Position numbers and translations under genes: made by a program. A DNA stretch of 64,000 nt. Source: Bacteroidia bacterium. GTDB taxonomy: Bacteria > Bacteroidota > Bacteroidia > Palsa-965. Of the stretch, positions 44,897 to 53,529 are shown piece after piece (the first letter of the stretch is position 1; each line of letters opens with the position of its first letter). The stretch is taken from NCBI GenBank assembly GCA_023151315.1, contig JAKLJE010000020.1:18656-82655 (forward strand), written 5' to 3'. The notes beneath the pieces are model-generated. The model saw nothing but the letters and a program-made list of their open reading frames with translations. It was not told the origin of the DNA and made no database searches.

Positions 44897-45600
44897 CAGC
44901 AGTATGATTTAGCGGTGCGCATGGTCGTCCAAATTGCGATATCAAGATATAAAAGATTTACGTTATACAATTGCGCATAGGCTTGAAGTTCAATTTCAAG
45001 TTTACGGTATGCGTCCATATCCGAAAAACTGGATGCGTGGGTTGTTGTCATACCCATAATTCGCATATAATCTATCACGTGCTTATCCAAAATCGCATAA
45101 TCTGAATAATATCCCACATTTCTTAAGAACATACTAGCTTGTTTGGGGCCGATACCGAAAGCGGTATCTACAATGTTTTTCCTCGTTTCAAATGCACATG
45201 TAGTAAGAGAAACCAGGTCCCTAATTGTGAGGTCATTGAGGTAAATATTCTCAAGTGTCTTTACGATATTTTCCCGCTTTCGGGAATAGAACCGTATGCG
45301 CCGAGTAACCTGTTTACCGTTCATTATGAACGAGACGGGACGGTCCATTGTTGCCTTGATGTCTTCCTCAATTCGCCTAATGTCCCTTCTACTTTTGGGA
45401 ACGCGCATAACCTTCCCTTTTTGAAACAGTCTCATTACCGCCAGTGCCGCCTCATACTTCTCCTGGCTACTTAATATACACAACACCAGTTCGGACAATA
45501 GAGAATTTTCATTTCGCACCATCTCCTTTCTGGGTATCAGTTTTTCCGCTTCGCTGGATACCTTCATAACCGTGTCGTGCAACTTGAAAGCAGATATCAT
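44896..45600 (-). CDS. OGG-like DNA glycosylase/lyase of HhH-GPD type (Cap11-like)
   Basis: The 234-residue protein resembles Ogg2-type 8-oxoguanine DNA glycosylases. It has an amino-terminal SELVLCILSSQEKYEAAL helix, then the helix-hairpin-helix GIGPKQASMFLRNVGYYSDYAILDKHVIDYM with Lys153 (Schiff-base lysine) and Asp172 both present. Both catalytic residues being intact suggests base-excision or base-binding activity. In type IV CBASS an OGG-like protein accompanies QueC- and TGT-like proteins. What it does there is not established as far as I know. It starts 1 nt after the stop of the TGT-like gene. Confidence 0.85.
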   Translation of the reverse strand: MISAFKLHDTVMKVSSEAEKLIPRKEMVRNENSLLSELVLCILSSQEKYEAALAVMRLFQKGKVMRVPKSRRDIRRIEEDIKATMDRPVSFIMNGKQVTRRIRFYSRKRENIVKTLENIYLNDLTIRDLVSLTTCAFETRKNIVDTAFGIGPKQASMFLRNVGYYSDYAILDKHVIDYMRIMGMTTTHASSFSDMDAYRKLEIELQAYAQLYNVNLLYLDIAIWTTMRTAKSYC

Positions 45601-45601
45601 G

Positions 45602-46585
45602 TTATTGATCCCAGATTTTTTGAAGTTCCATTACAAATTTCGGATCTAACCATTCTTTTAATAAATCCTTTTCAGCTCCATGGTCCATAGCCGATTGAAT
45701 CTTATTCATCCAGTGATTATAGAAATTCAAATTGTGCCCCAAAGTCTTAAGGGTATAATCAAGGTCCGACTTGCAAAAGTTACAATCGTCGAGAATAAGC
45801 TCTCTCTGCTGAAAGTGGTACAATGTTGCAGTTTGGGTATTTACAACGGTTTGGCACCATTCCAACCCATCAAAAGAATCGGCCCCCGCGAGTGAAAGTA
45901 ATAAAAGCGAAAGAGGATTTCCTGTTCCAAGCAGGTGGATGTAAACATAATTATCCAACTGATTAAGTGCCCTTCTCAGATTTGTGACGGTAGTAATCCT
46001 TTCAATAAGGCCATCTCCCAAAATTCGCTCAGGGATCGACACCATCAAAGCATTGGTTTGCGCATGTAAGCTTAATACGGCTTCGTTCAGTCGACTCTTG
46101 TCACAATGTATGATGGGGATTACAGAAGCGGTGTTTATCGTGGACTGACTTTCCCTGGTGGATAACACTACAGCCTCTGCATTTTTTATCGGGTCCTTAT
46201 CCGGAAACTGATTATCGTAGCAAAACGCCAAATCGCACACGTTCTCAGCCAAAACGGCATTAAATGCTTTCATGTCCCAACTCTTATCACGTATCCAGTA
46301 GCTTTCATAATTTCCCGAATCCATCAACACAATAGCCCCATCATCAGCCTGGTTCTGATGTAACTCTTGAATAAACTCGAAAGGATTACGAGCCCTTGCA
46401 ATATCAAAAGCAGAGATAAGAAAGTGTGGTTGGTTCAGTGACTTTAAAATCCGGAAATATGAAAAAGGAGACAGCCCGGTTTTTACTGAGGAAATGGACG
46501 GGAAATATACCGGCAACTTAAGAGCCTTCCCCCTTACCGGAAAATATCGCGAGCGTTTATTGTTGTTATCAACAAGAAATCTCAT
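45602..46585 (-). CDS. TGT-like (tRNA-guanine transglycosylase family) protein (Cap10-like)
   Basis: The 327-residue protein is a divergent TGT: DSGNYES at 89-95 in place of the usual DSGGFQ, HLLGTGNP at 217-224 and GADSFDG at 234-240 around the nucleophile region. A carboxyl-terminal CNFC (268-271) with downstream His284/His291 stands in place of the CxCxxC...H zinc site. Key aspartates remain but the zinc site and flanking tRNA-binding sequence are altered. That fits Cap10 of type IV CBASS, described as a TGT fold remodelled to bind a modified CD-NTase rather than tRNA. It is the first gene of the operon. A DpdA-type DNA-modifying enzyme is the main alternative. Confidence 0.82.
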   Translation of the reverse strand: MRFLVDNNNKRSRYFPVRGKALKLPVYFPSISSVKTGLSPFSYFRILKSLNQPHFLISAFDIARARNPFEFIQELHQNQADDGAIVLMDSGNYESYWIRDKSWDMKAFNAVLAENVCDLAFCYDNQFPDKDPIKNAEAVVLSTRESQSTINTASVIPIIHCDKSRLNEAVLSLHAQTNALMVSIPERILGDGLIERITTVTNLRRALNQLDNYVYIHLLGTGNPLSLLLLSLAGADSFDGLEWCQTVVNTQTATLYHFQQRELILDDCNFCKSDLDYTLKTLGHNLNFYNHWMNKIQSAMDHGAEKDLLKEWLDPKFVMELQKIWDQ

Positions 46586-46832
46586 GCGTAAATATTGAAT
46601 AAAATCGTTTTGTACCTCGAAATCCTGTTTCCATTTTTATAACAATCGCTTGTTAAGATTTATTGCCATTCCAAGGTGATACTGGTCCGGGTCAAAATAT
46701 GGCGGTAGAAGAGTAAGATATTACAAGGTCTTGGCACCTCCTCAACGTAAAATCAGCGGCATATTCCTTTTATCCTCCGTGCTTAACGTAATTACCCTTC
46801 TGCTACACTATTAAATTATTTCGATCTTAAGT
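46586..46832. other. Intergenic region upstream of the TGT/OGG/QueC/TIR operon
   Basis: This 247-bp A/T-rich gap separates two minus-strand units and should hold the promoter of the four-gene operon. No exact TAnnTTTG box, repeat or RNA gene was seen. Confidence 0.4.
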
Positions 46833-47390
46833 CTATTTTGAAAGCCAATCCCAAAGCCAGATAGCCGCGGTTCCATCAGGATAAAAAACTGCCCAATCTC
46901 TCGTTGAGTTATCCTTGCTATTCACTTCTTCAATATATCCGTATATTTTATAATATTCTCTTTCATCCCAATAACTATCTGTTCGCACCAAAGGAAAAAT
47001 GATGGTATTCTCATAACCCGTGTGTCCATCTCCCAAACCGAGTTCCCAAGGCATCCAATTGGATTCTTTGCTATTTGGAGTTGCTAACAGAATAAACTTT
47101 TGACATTTCGTTAAGCTATCACGTAGAATTTTTGCCGTGGTATGATCAGGAGGATTAGGGAGAGTATCGTCCAGATAATCAATGTAAACCTTCACTCCCC
47201 GAGATTTCAAAAAAGCGACAATCGGTTTAACATACTTAATGTCGTTTCTCCGATATGAAAGAAAAATTCTTTTGTCTGAGGTACCTGCTTTGTCGATACT
47301 CTCGTTCAAAGAGTATGCCTTTTCAAAAACTTGACCCTTTATTCTGCTAGATGTCTCTTTGTTTAGCCGATCAAAAGTTAAATAAGCCAT
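46833..47390 (-). CDS. TIR-domain protein downstream of a RadC-like gene
   Basis: The 185-residue protein has an amino-terminal helical lead (1-38) and a canonical TIR domain (DKRIFLSYRRNDIKYVKPIVAFLKSRGVKVYID, then CQKFILLATPNSKESNWMPWELGLGDG) with Glu116 in WELGLG. This WELG form is typical of bacterial TIR NADases and NADase-like effectors. It begins 8 bp after the RadC-like gene ends, so the two are cotranscribed. The partner that would sense infection is not identified. Confidence 0.85.
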   Translation of the reverse strand: MAYLTFDRLNKETSSRIKGQVFEKAYSLNESIDKAGTSDKRIFLSYRRNDIKYVKPIVAFLKSRGVKVYIDYLDDTLPNPPDHTTAKILRDSLTKCQKFILLATPNSKESNWMPWELGLGDGHTGYENTIIFPLVRTDSYWDEREYYKIYGYIEEVNSKDNSTRDWAVFYPDGTAAIWLWDWLSK

Positions 47391-47398
47391 TTTTACGA

Positions 47399-48013
47399 TT
47401 ATAGTTTCCCAATCTCACCCAACGTCAACCCAGTCAACTGCGAAATCAACTCCACATCTAATTTTTTCTTTTTCATCTCCTTCGCAATCTGCGTATTTCG
47501 TTTTCTTATTGCCTCTTCCGCCGCCACCTTCTTAATCTTCTTCACCTGCTCAAACTTCGGAACCCACGCCGTGCTCCTGCTCAACTCCTCCATCAACCCC
47601 ACATCGCGATAACTCAGAAAATCTTCCGTCTTCGGGTTGATGATGATATGATCGAACACTTGTATGCCTACAATGTTTCCAACCTGGATCATGCGGTCGG
47701 TTAACGCTTTGTCGTCGGCTTGCGCAGCCATGTCGGACGTTTTGCGGTTGTGGCAGATGTAGAGGTAACGGCAGTCTTTCTGCAGCGCGAGACGATAAAT
47801 TTCCATCGGCTGTATTTTAGTCTTTGCCGGAATGCCGAACGCAATGAGTTCGACATATTGCATTTTGTATTCTTCACTCAATCCAATAGTCCACAAATGT
47901 TCGCGCTGACGGCTCACGCGGTTTTCGCGCAGGAGGATCTGGCGCATGATGCGGGCAATGTCTTCGGAACTCTCGATGAGAATGCGTTGGGTCTTGGTCA
48001 GCTTAACGTTCAT
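47399..48013 (-). CDS. RadC-like JAB-domain protein, degenerate metal site
   Basis: I chose the ATG at 48013, supported by a -7 box 6 nt upstream; the frame is open further upstream. The 204-residue protein keeps the RadC/JAB outline (YVELIAFG, EIYRLALQKDCRYLYICHNRKTSDM, RMIQVGNIVGIQVFDHIIINP). The metalloprotease signature HNHPSG...D is replaced by HNRKTS, so zinc-dependent activity is probably lost. A basic carboxyl tail (about 165-204) ends ELISQLTGLTLGEIGKL, like a small DNA-binding or Rpn-transposase-type tail. Despite the name, RadC proteins have no proven DNA repair role. It pairs with the TIR gene downstream. Confidence 0.72.
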   Translation of the reverse strand: MNVKLTKTQRILIESSEDIARIMRQILLRENRVSRQREHLWTIGLSEEYKMQYVELIAFGIPAKTKIQPMEIYRLALQKDCRYLYICHNRKTSDMAAQADDKALTDRMIQVGNIVGIQVFDHIIINPKTEDFLSYRDVGLMEELSRSTAWVPKFEQVKKIKKVAAEEAIRKRNTQIAKEMKKKKLDVELISQLTGLTLGEIGKL

Positions 48014-48019
48014 ACATAC

Positions 48020-48027
48020 CAAAGATA
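48020..48027 (-). promoter_or_regulatory. -7 element TATCTTTG with leaderless spacing (minus strand)
   Basis: Exact TAnnTTTG match ending 6 nt before the ATG at 48013; likely promoter of the RadC-like/TIR pair. Confidence 0.5.
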
Positions 48028-48299
48028 AAGAAACAGGTGCGGCCTTCGGAAAGCTAAGTTGGCGGGTTTTAAGCGGATAATGCAATAAAGTTCAATCAAT
48101 TATGACGATGGTTTGTAACTATCTGAGAACGGAAAAGCCCTAGGATTATACTCCGCTTGTCGATGATTTTTACAACCGCTGCATTCGGCTTGCGCCCAAT
48201 AGTTTATGTGTAATTGGCGACCCGTTTTTTGAACGGTAAGCCACAGCGATTCAGCTTTGACGTGCAGAATATTTCCGTAACGTTCAAAACTCAGGAAGC

Positions 48300-49256
48300 A
48301 TGACCACCTATGAATCACTCGTAAGTCTTACAAGCAACATCAGTAAGCAAGAACATAAACTGGTGAGACGCTACCTCATCGGTAAATCCTTGCCGGGACA
48401 ATCGACGAGCAAAAGTATAAAGCTGTTTGATTTGCTCATAAGTGAACGCGGCAAGAACTTTACTTCGGCTCAAATCCAGAAACGCCTGGGGCTTGCGCGT
48501 CATCACGCAACTTTCGGTAGACTCGTCGCACAACTGCGAAGGCGAATTCTCGAAGCATTATGCCTGCCGATTGTTGTTGCCGGCAATGAAAATTATTCGG
48601 AGCGCACCAAAGCAGAAATTCATTTTCACCGGCAATATCTCAAAGCAATCATTCTGTTTGAGGCTGGTGATTATGCTGGCGCAGATGAGATATTACTGAC
48701 TTTGATATTCTGGACTGAGAAGTATGAACTATGCGCCGAACGAATGGCCGCAGCAGAATTTTTAATGCGCACGATCAGAATATACGGTCACCCGGATGCA
48801 TTGAAACATTTTAAAGATGTACCGGGACATTCGCGTAACGTTTTGACGGTTATAGCCTGTGCGGAACACATCCGTAGAATAATCGATGCAGGAAACTACG
48901 AGCAAGCGCGAAAGAAATTTTCGGCACTGAATGACAACCTGAAAGGTGTGACCACCATACGCGCACTGTTTGTTATTAAAGGTATAGAAGCTATAGTCGC
49001 AGCTACAGCAGGCAACAACAAAAAAGCGGAAAAGTTATTTTTCGAACAACTAGGTTATTGCAATCACGATGCAGTAAGAAGCGAAGAAGATCGCGCACAG
49101 GTGTACACAGACATTGCACAAGTTTCAGTACGCCTCAAGAAAGAAGATGTGGCGAGGGAATACATTGCAATGGCGCAACGATGCAAGAGGAGATTTAAGA
49201 AGACGGTTGGACAGTTGGAGAAGTTGCAGAGTGATATGAAGAATATAAACGCGTAA
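48300..49256 (+). CDS. Uncharacterised helical-repeat protein
   Basis: The 318-residue soluble protein is rich in helices. An amino-terminal region looks like a winged-helix or HTH (KSIKLFDLLISERGKNFTSAQIQKRLGLARHHATFGRLVAQLRRRILEALCL, about 38-90). TPR-like helices follow, such as ILFEAGDYAGADEILLTLIFW and IIDAGNYEQARKKFSALNDNL. The HTH-like part followed by TPR-like repeats suggests a regulator responding to protein or peptide partners, but no family was recognised. It stands alone between the defence region and the large-protein cluster. Confidence 0.65.
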   Translation: MTTYESLVSLTSNISKQEHKLVRRYLIGKSLPGQSTSKSIKLFDLLISERGKNFTSAQIQKRLGLARHHATFGRLVAQLRRRILEALCLPIVVAGNENYSERTKAEIHFHRQYLKAIILFEAGDYAGADEILLTLIFWTEKYELCAERMAAAEFLMRTIRIYGHPDALKHFKDVPGHSRNVLTVIACAEHIRRIIDAGNYEQARKKFSALNDNLKGVTTIRALFVIKGIEAIVAATAGNNKKAEKLFFEQLGYCNHDAVRSEEDRAQVYTDIAQVSVRLKKEDVAREYIAMAQRCKRRFKKTVGQLEKLQSDMKNINA

Positions 49257-49531
49257 TGAATTCGGCCCTCATGATTCAATGGAATAAGAAAAATATTTCA
49301 ATTCCGATATATCTGTCGTCAACTCATATTTAAAGTTGCCAACAGGAGACAAAAATATTTTTAGTTAAACACAATATAAATTTTGTGAAAGGGCTTGAAA
49401 TAAATATTGAAGTCCTTTATGTTTACAGAAAGGTAACCCGCTGAAGCAAATTGCATAACCCCATCCCCACAAAGCATCTTCTCCTTACGGGTTAATAAGC
49501 TCGGACTAATAGTGAATCTAAAATTCAGTTG
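49257..49531. other. Intergenic region before the large-protein cluster
   Basis: This 275-bp, A/T-rich stretch probably contains the promoter of the cluster. An inverted pair TAACCCG (49434-49440) and CGGGTTA (49488-49494) is the only structure noticed. No exact TAnnTTTG element was found. Confidence 0.35.
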
Positions 49532-51499
49532 ATGGCATTTCATTTTTTTACGGATATCGATCTTATTGCCTCTCAGCAGAGCAACCAGTCGTTTGGGCCT
49601 GCCGGGACGACCACGATAGCTAGTGTAGTATATGATCAGTATCGATTAACCAGCATGCATAGTGCAAGTGCTGATTTAAACGCTTATGCGATTTGCTCCG
49701 GAATAGTATTTGTTCAACAGGATCTTGGCAATAGCTCTTTGGTGAACCTGATATTGCTGCCTAATGAGTCCCCTAATTTTGATTTTCCGAAAATTCGATT
49801 TTTCATCTACAAAGGGATTTTAAAAAGTTCTCTCATTAACGGAACTGACATTGCAGCGACTGGAACCAATGATTTGACTACAAGCATCTGGGATTCCCAA
49901 AATGCCAGAAATGCAAGCGCTGGAACAAGTGATAATCCTCCAGCTGAATCATTAGGAATTGACTTAAGTTCCAGTGCGCTGAATACGGACTTTATTGAAG
50001 ATATATTTTATCGCGACGGTGTGAACTATCAGTTTCCGAATGTTGTCGCTGGATGGTCCATAGGTACATTTGATAATACTCAATTTGGTTTGGAAATTGT
50101 TCTGGAGAACGGAGCTTATGATCCCGTACTGCTCGTGGCACGGACGATGGAAAATTACGTGAAAGTACCAGCTTTGACAGGATCAGAAACCCAGCCCGAG
50201 GAATTTGAGCACTGGCATGACAAAGAAGTAGTGCTGAACTATGTTGATCCTTGCGCTTTCTTCGGAATGTTCTATCACGACAGACTTCTAGTCCACGATT
50301 CTTTAGCGCAGGTGGAGGAAAAAACCGGGGACGATTTGTATGATGATGTACTTATAAAGTTCTTCAATAAAAATGTCATTTATCTTGACGTCAGGAATGA
50401 ATATGGGTTTTCTTATAATTATTTTAAGAACTACGGAGCCTCATTAAATCTGGCGACCGCAAATAATACGATAGGATCAGTAGACTATTATTCCAGTCTT
50501 TGGCCAATTTTGACTTTAACCACCGGAGATTTTCCATCTGGAAATAATGATGCGCAAAACATTGTCAGAATCGCGATGCCTGATGCAAATGGGGAAAATA
50601 TGCTGCCTGCTTTATTTGTATCGTCAGGTTTTTTATCGGAAATGTATCCTGAGCGGCCATTGGAAAGACAAAAACTGCTACACCTGACTGTTTCAAGTGG
50701 ATTTACGGAAGAAGTGTCCTTTTCTGTTCCCAACCCTCCCGGCTTGAATACAACAGCACCTGTAGGTGGATATACGAGAGTAAAATACCTTAAGAGGTTT
50801 GACCATACACAAAATCCTCCGGTCTCTTCAGGCACTGTAATTCGTGCAGCCAGTCCATTAGATCATATTTTCACCATTAATGGCATGAGGGTAGTATTCT
50901 CTTCCAATAATGTTATTAGATCCATTGTATATGACAGCGAACACTATTGTGACTTTCAGCAAGAATTTGGCAAGGAATTTATTCTGCGTACGGGACTTGC
51001 AGAAGATAATCTTAATGCAACGTATTTTGCTTATCCGGAGGTTGTAATTGCCGAAGAGGGAATACCTGTTAGTTCACCACTAGCTCTGTCCGGTTTTGTC
51101 CACCAAGGTTCTGACATATTTCTCAATACTGTAATCACAAAATACCAGAAATCATTGGTAAAGAAAGAGTACATATTGAATCCGTCGAATGTGGAGTTTC
51201 TAGATATTGTCACCCCAATCGAGGCTCCTCAACTTACTGGATTTGATCAACCAAATTTTGACGAGTTACTCTCGCTCGCATTGGACAAAGCAACGGAGTT
51301 TGCAACATTTCAATCAATAGTGGCAACTAATTTCATTGCTAAGTATCCCGTGTTCATTGGCATTGCTAACGAAACGTCAGGTATAGATGAGGATGGTTAT
51401 GCTTTTTCCTCCTTTGATATAGTTCTGCGGGGATATGAGATAACGTCCAACATTTTGCAGGTAAAAGAAGTCAATACTAATACTAAAATTTATGGCTAG
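49532..51499 (+). CDS. Large uncharacterised protein, first of the giant-protein cluster
   Basis: The ATG at 49532 gives MAFHFFTDIDLIASQQSNQSFGP, without a signal peptide. The 655-residue protein is beta-rich and acidic in places, with no catalytic motif that I recognise. Phrases such as FWHDKEVVLNYVDPCAFFGMFYHD-like runs near residue 235 and an Asp-rich segment near 270 (EKTGDDLYDDVLIKFFNK) stand out. It overlaps the next gene by 8 bp, which shows translational coupling. The function is unknown. Confidence 0.75.
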   Translation: MAFHFFTDIDLIASQQSNQSFGPAGTTTIASVVYDQYRLTSMHSASADLNAYAICSGIVFVQQDLGNSSLVNLILLPNESPNFDFPKIRFFIYKGILKSSLINGTDIAATGTNDLTTSIWDSQNARNASAGTSDNPPAESLGIDLSSSALNTDFIEDIFYRDGVNYQFPNVVAGWSIGTFDNTQFGLEIVLENGAYDPVLLVARTMENYVKVPALTGSETQPEEFEHWHDKEVVLNYVDPCAFFGMFYHDRLLVHDSLAQVEEKTGDDLYDDVLIKFFNKNVIYLDVRNEYGFSYNYFKNYGASLNLATANNTIGSVDYYSSLWPILTLTTGDFPSGNNDAQNIVRIAMPDANGENMLPALFVSSGFLSEMYPERPLERQKLLHLTVSSGFTEEVSFSVPNPPGLNTTAPVGGYTRVKYLKRFDHTQNPPVSSGTVIRAASPLDHIFTINGMRVVFSSNNVIRSIVYDSEHYCDFQQEFGKEFILRTGLAEDNLNATYFAYPEVVIAEEGIPVSSPLALSGFVHQGSDIFLNTVITKYQKSLVKKEYILNPSNVEFLDIVTPIEAPQLTGFDQPNFDELLSLALDKATEFATFQSIVATNFIAKYPVFIGIANETSGIDEDGYAFSSFDIVLRGYEITSNILQVKEVNTNTKIYG

Positions 51500-53525
51500 A
51501 GCGCTCACATATAGTTCTCAGCAAGCCGCTGCGAATAAATTGGGTACAAGTGAAGTTAAACCTGCTTGCGCATACGTTGACTTGGATCTTTTATATTCTA
51601 ACATCGGAGGCAATCAAACCTTGACTCAGATTTATTTGACCTTGCATGACATTCGTGGGCCTCTTCCTAATGCACCTCGTGCTGAACTTCTGACGTACCC
51701 GTTAGGATGTGACTTAGCTGAGTACGCAGGTTTTTATCTTAACAGCAGCGGCGTCAACAGTTTTGATGCCAATAGAATTAACCTTGCTAAGCTGACTTAC
51801 TACATAGCATTTCGTACGCCATTCCAGGTTATGAAAAATGGTAAGAATAGCGCTAAGTATTTCGATACATTGGATTCTGCAAATAATGGTAAGTGGTATG
51901 AGAAAGCAAATAATATCCGTGTAGTGAATTGGGCGCACAGTCACTTTACGCCAGTTGTCAAACGTTTGGCTAAAAACGGTGAAGAAGAAATTTATCCTGT
52001 TGAGGCCAATTCACCTGCGATTCCAACAGCTACGACCCCTGAAATTTATAGTCACAGAAATACTACGCTTACAAAGTATAATTATTTCGGCGAAAAAATT
52101 AACAGTAAATTGGCTGAGACATACTTTACTGCCCCAACCCCGCCTCTGGAGCATTTAATGGTTACGAACCAGGAAACTCCATATTTTGAGCAGTTCATCC
52201 AAAATCGAACTTCTGTTCCATTTTTTATTATTGGGCTTTTTCCAAATGCAACAACGCCGCTGACTTTTCCAATCACTTTCAATGAATCAACGGTGAAGTT
52301 TTTTACAAGAGGCACTTCTGGTTATTATTATAGAAACACCCGTCAACGCTTTGCGAAAGTTGTAGGCATTACAGATTTGAACTCCACCACAATTCAACTC
52401 CGGATATTTGGATACAAAATAACTAAGCGGAACTTTTATCTTCAAAATCAGAGCATAACATTAGGGGATGGAGATAAATTTGGGTTGGTTGATACAACCG
52501 GCGAGCTGTACTTCAAGCTTAAGGCACATACTAGTGATAAGACCAACTTGCTAAAAGACATAAATATTCATACAAAGAATTACATTCCAGAATATGAGTT
52601 AGGAGAAGTACTCTATGATAATGATATTGGAAATGATATTAATGGTTTTTATATCCAAATACTCGCCCCTCAATATTACACCGCTGATGTACCTCTTTCT
52701 CAAATTACCGCTTTGGGCTTGAATAAATCAGATTTGTATGGTTGTCGTGTATATGAAATCGAAGATCAAACTGTTCTTGAATACGTTACTTCCAATTCAA
52801 CAACGACCACGGAGGTTATTGGCGGAAGTGGTTTTTCAACTGCTTGTGGCTTGGATTTAGGCACAGGTGTATACGGTGCTAATACTAGATCATATAGAAG
52901 CCCATCTACTCCCCAAAATAACCAAGCACTTACCTTCGATGAATTTATGCGCAGCGTGTGCAGCAACTGGAGTAGGACAGATATTTTTGGGCCAATGATC
53001 GATCCTAATAATCCCGTTGTTTCGAGTCAGCGCAAAATAATTTTCGACATATTCGGAAAAAGGGACATTCAGGCACGTGACTATTGGATTAAGCACAGGG
53101 GATTATTCGAGCTGCTCGATTTTGACTACCCCCCAACGGCCAATAAATTTAAAACAGCCTTGGCCACTGCAGGTATTCTCAAGGAGGATCAATATTACAT
53201 TGAAAACTTCGAACAGGTAAAAGGATACTATGGTCTTGCTGCAGCACCGATCATGAATCAGCTGGTCAAAGCCGGTTTAAAAACTGAGCCCAATATTGTA
53301 GAAAAGTATACTATGTTGGCGCCAACGTGGAATATTGGACATCTACCTAAAGGAGCAATACCCTCCCTGGTCGAAGCAATCAACAAGCATGATTTATCGT
53401 TGCTAAAAAAGGCCTCTGAGAATCATCTTACCGGTACCTATGATGATGCAATTCCAACCAAGGTTAAGAATTTTCTAAATAGAACCGGAGTTCAAGAATA
53501 CTACGAGGATGTACATTTTAACTAG
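51492..53525 (+). CDS. Large uncharacterised protein of the giant-protein cluster
   Basis: The 677-residue protein starts MARALTYSSQQAAANKLGTS inside the end of the preceding gene, without a signal peptide. The amino half is beta-rich. An Asp/Gly- and Tyr-rich middle is followed by a helical carboxyl-terminal part (about 500-677) with QARDYWIKHRGLFELLDFDYP and MNQLVKAGLKTEPNIVEKYTMLAP. A conserved-looking VNWAHSHFTPVV at about 140-151 contains two histidines but no complete enzyme signature. No family was recognised. The lipoprotein gene starts 4 bp later. Confidence 0.75.
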   Translation: MARALTYSSQQAAANKLGTSEVKPACAYVDLDLLYSNIGGNQTLTQIYLTLHDIRGPLPNAPRAELLTYPLGCDLAEYAGFYLNSSGVNSFDANRINLAKLTYYIAFRTPFQVMKNGKNSAKYFDTLDSANNGKWYEKANNIRVVNWAHSHFTPVVKRLAKNGEEEIYPVEANSPAIPTATTPEIYSHRNTTLTKYNYFGEKINSKLAETYFTAPTPPLEHLMVTNQETPYFEQFIQNRTSVPFFIIGLFPNATTPLTFPITFNESTVKFFTRGTSGYYYRNTRQRFAKVVGITDLNSTTIQLRIFGYKITKRNFYLQNQSITLGDGDKFGLVDTTGELYFKLKAHTSDKTNLLKDINIHTKNYIPEYELGEVLYDNDIGNDINGFYIQILAPQYYTADVPLSQITALGLNKSDLYGCRVYEIEDQTVLEYVTSNSTTTTEVIGGSGFSTACGLDLGTGVYGANTRSYRSPSTPQNNQALTFDEFMRSVCSNWSRTDIFGPMIDPNNPVVSSQRKIIFDIFGKRDIQARDYWIKHRGLFELLDFDYPPTANKFKTALATAGILKEDQYYIENFEQVKGYYGLAAAPIMNQLVKAGLKTEPNIVEKYTMLAPTWNIGHLPKGAIPSLVEAINKHDLSLLKKASENHLTGTYDDAIPTKVKNFLNRTGVQEYYEDVHFN

Positions 53526-53529
53526 TCTG

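Noticed and set aside
44291..46585. The QueC/TGT pair as ordinary queuosine tRNA modification genes
   Set aside because: QueD, QueE, FolE and QueF partners are absent, TGT motifs are altered, and the operon contains OGG-like and TIR genes.
43789..46585. The operon as a Dpd (7-deazaguanine in DNA) system
   Set aside because: No DpdB-DpdK-type genes are present, and OGG plus TIR do not belong to Dpd clusters. DpdA-like activity of the TGT-like protein cannot be fully excluded.
39228..46585. A complete CBASS system (patatin as CapV)
   Set aside because: No CD-NTase with a GS...DxD nucleotidyltransferase motif was found in any reading frame of the region.
38687..48013. Integrase, transposase or CRISPR array associated with the defence region
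   Set aside because: None of the proteins shows recombinase or transposase motifs and no regularly spaced repeats are visible. The element's integrase, if any, must be outside the window.
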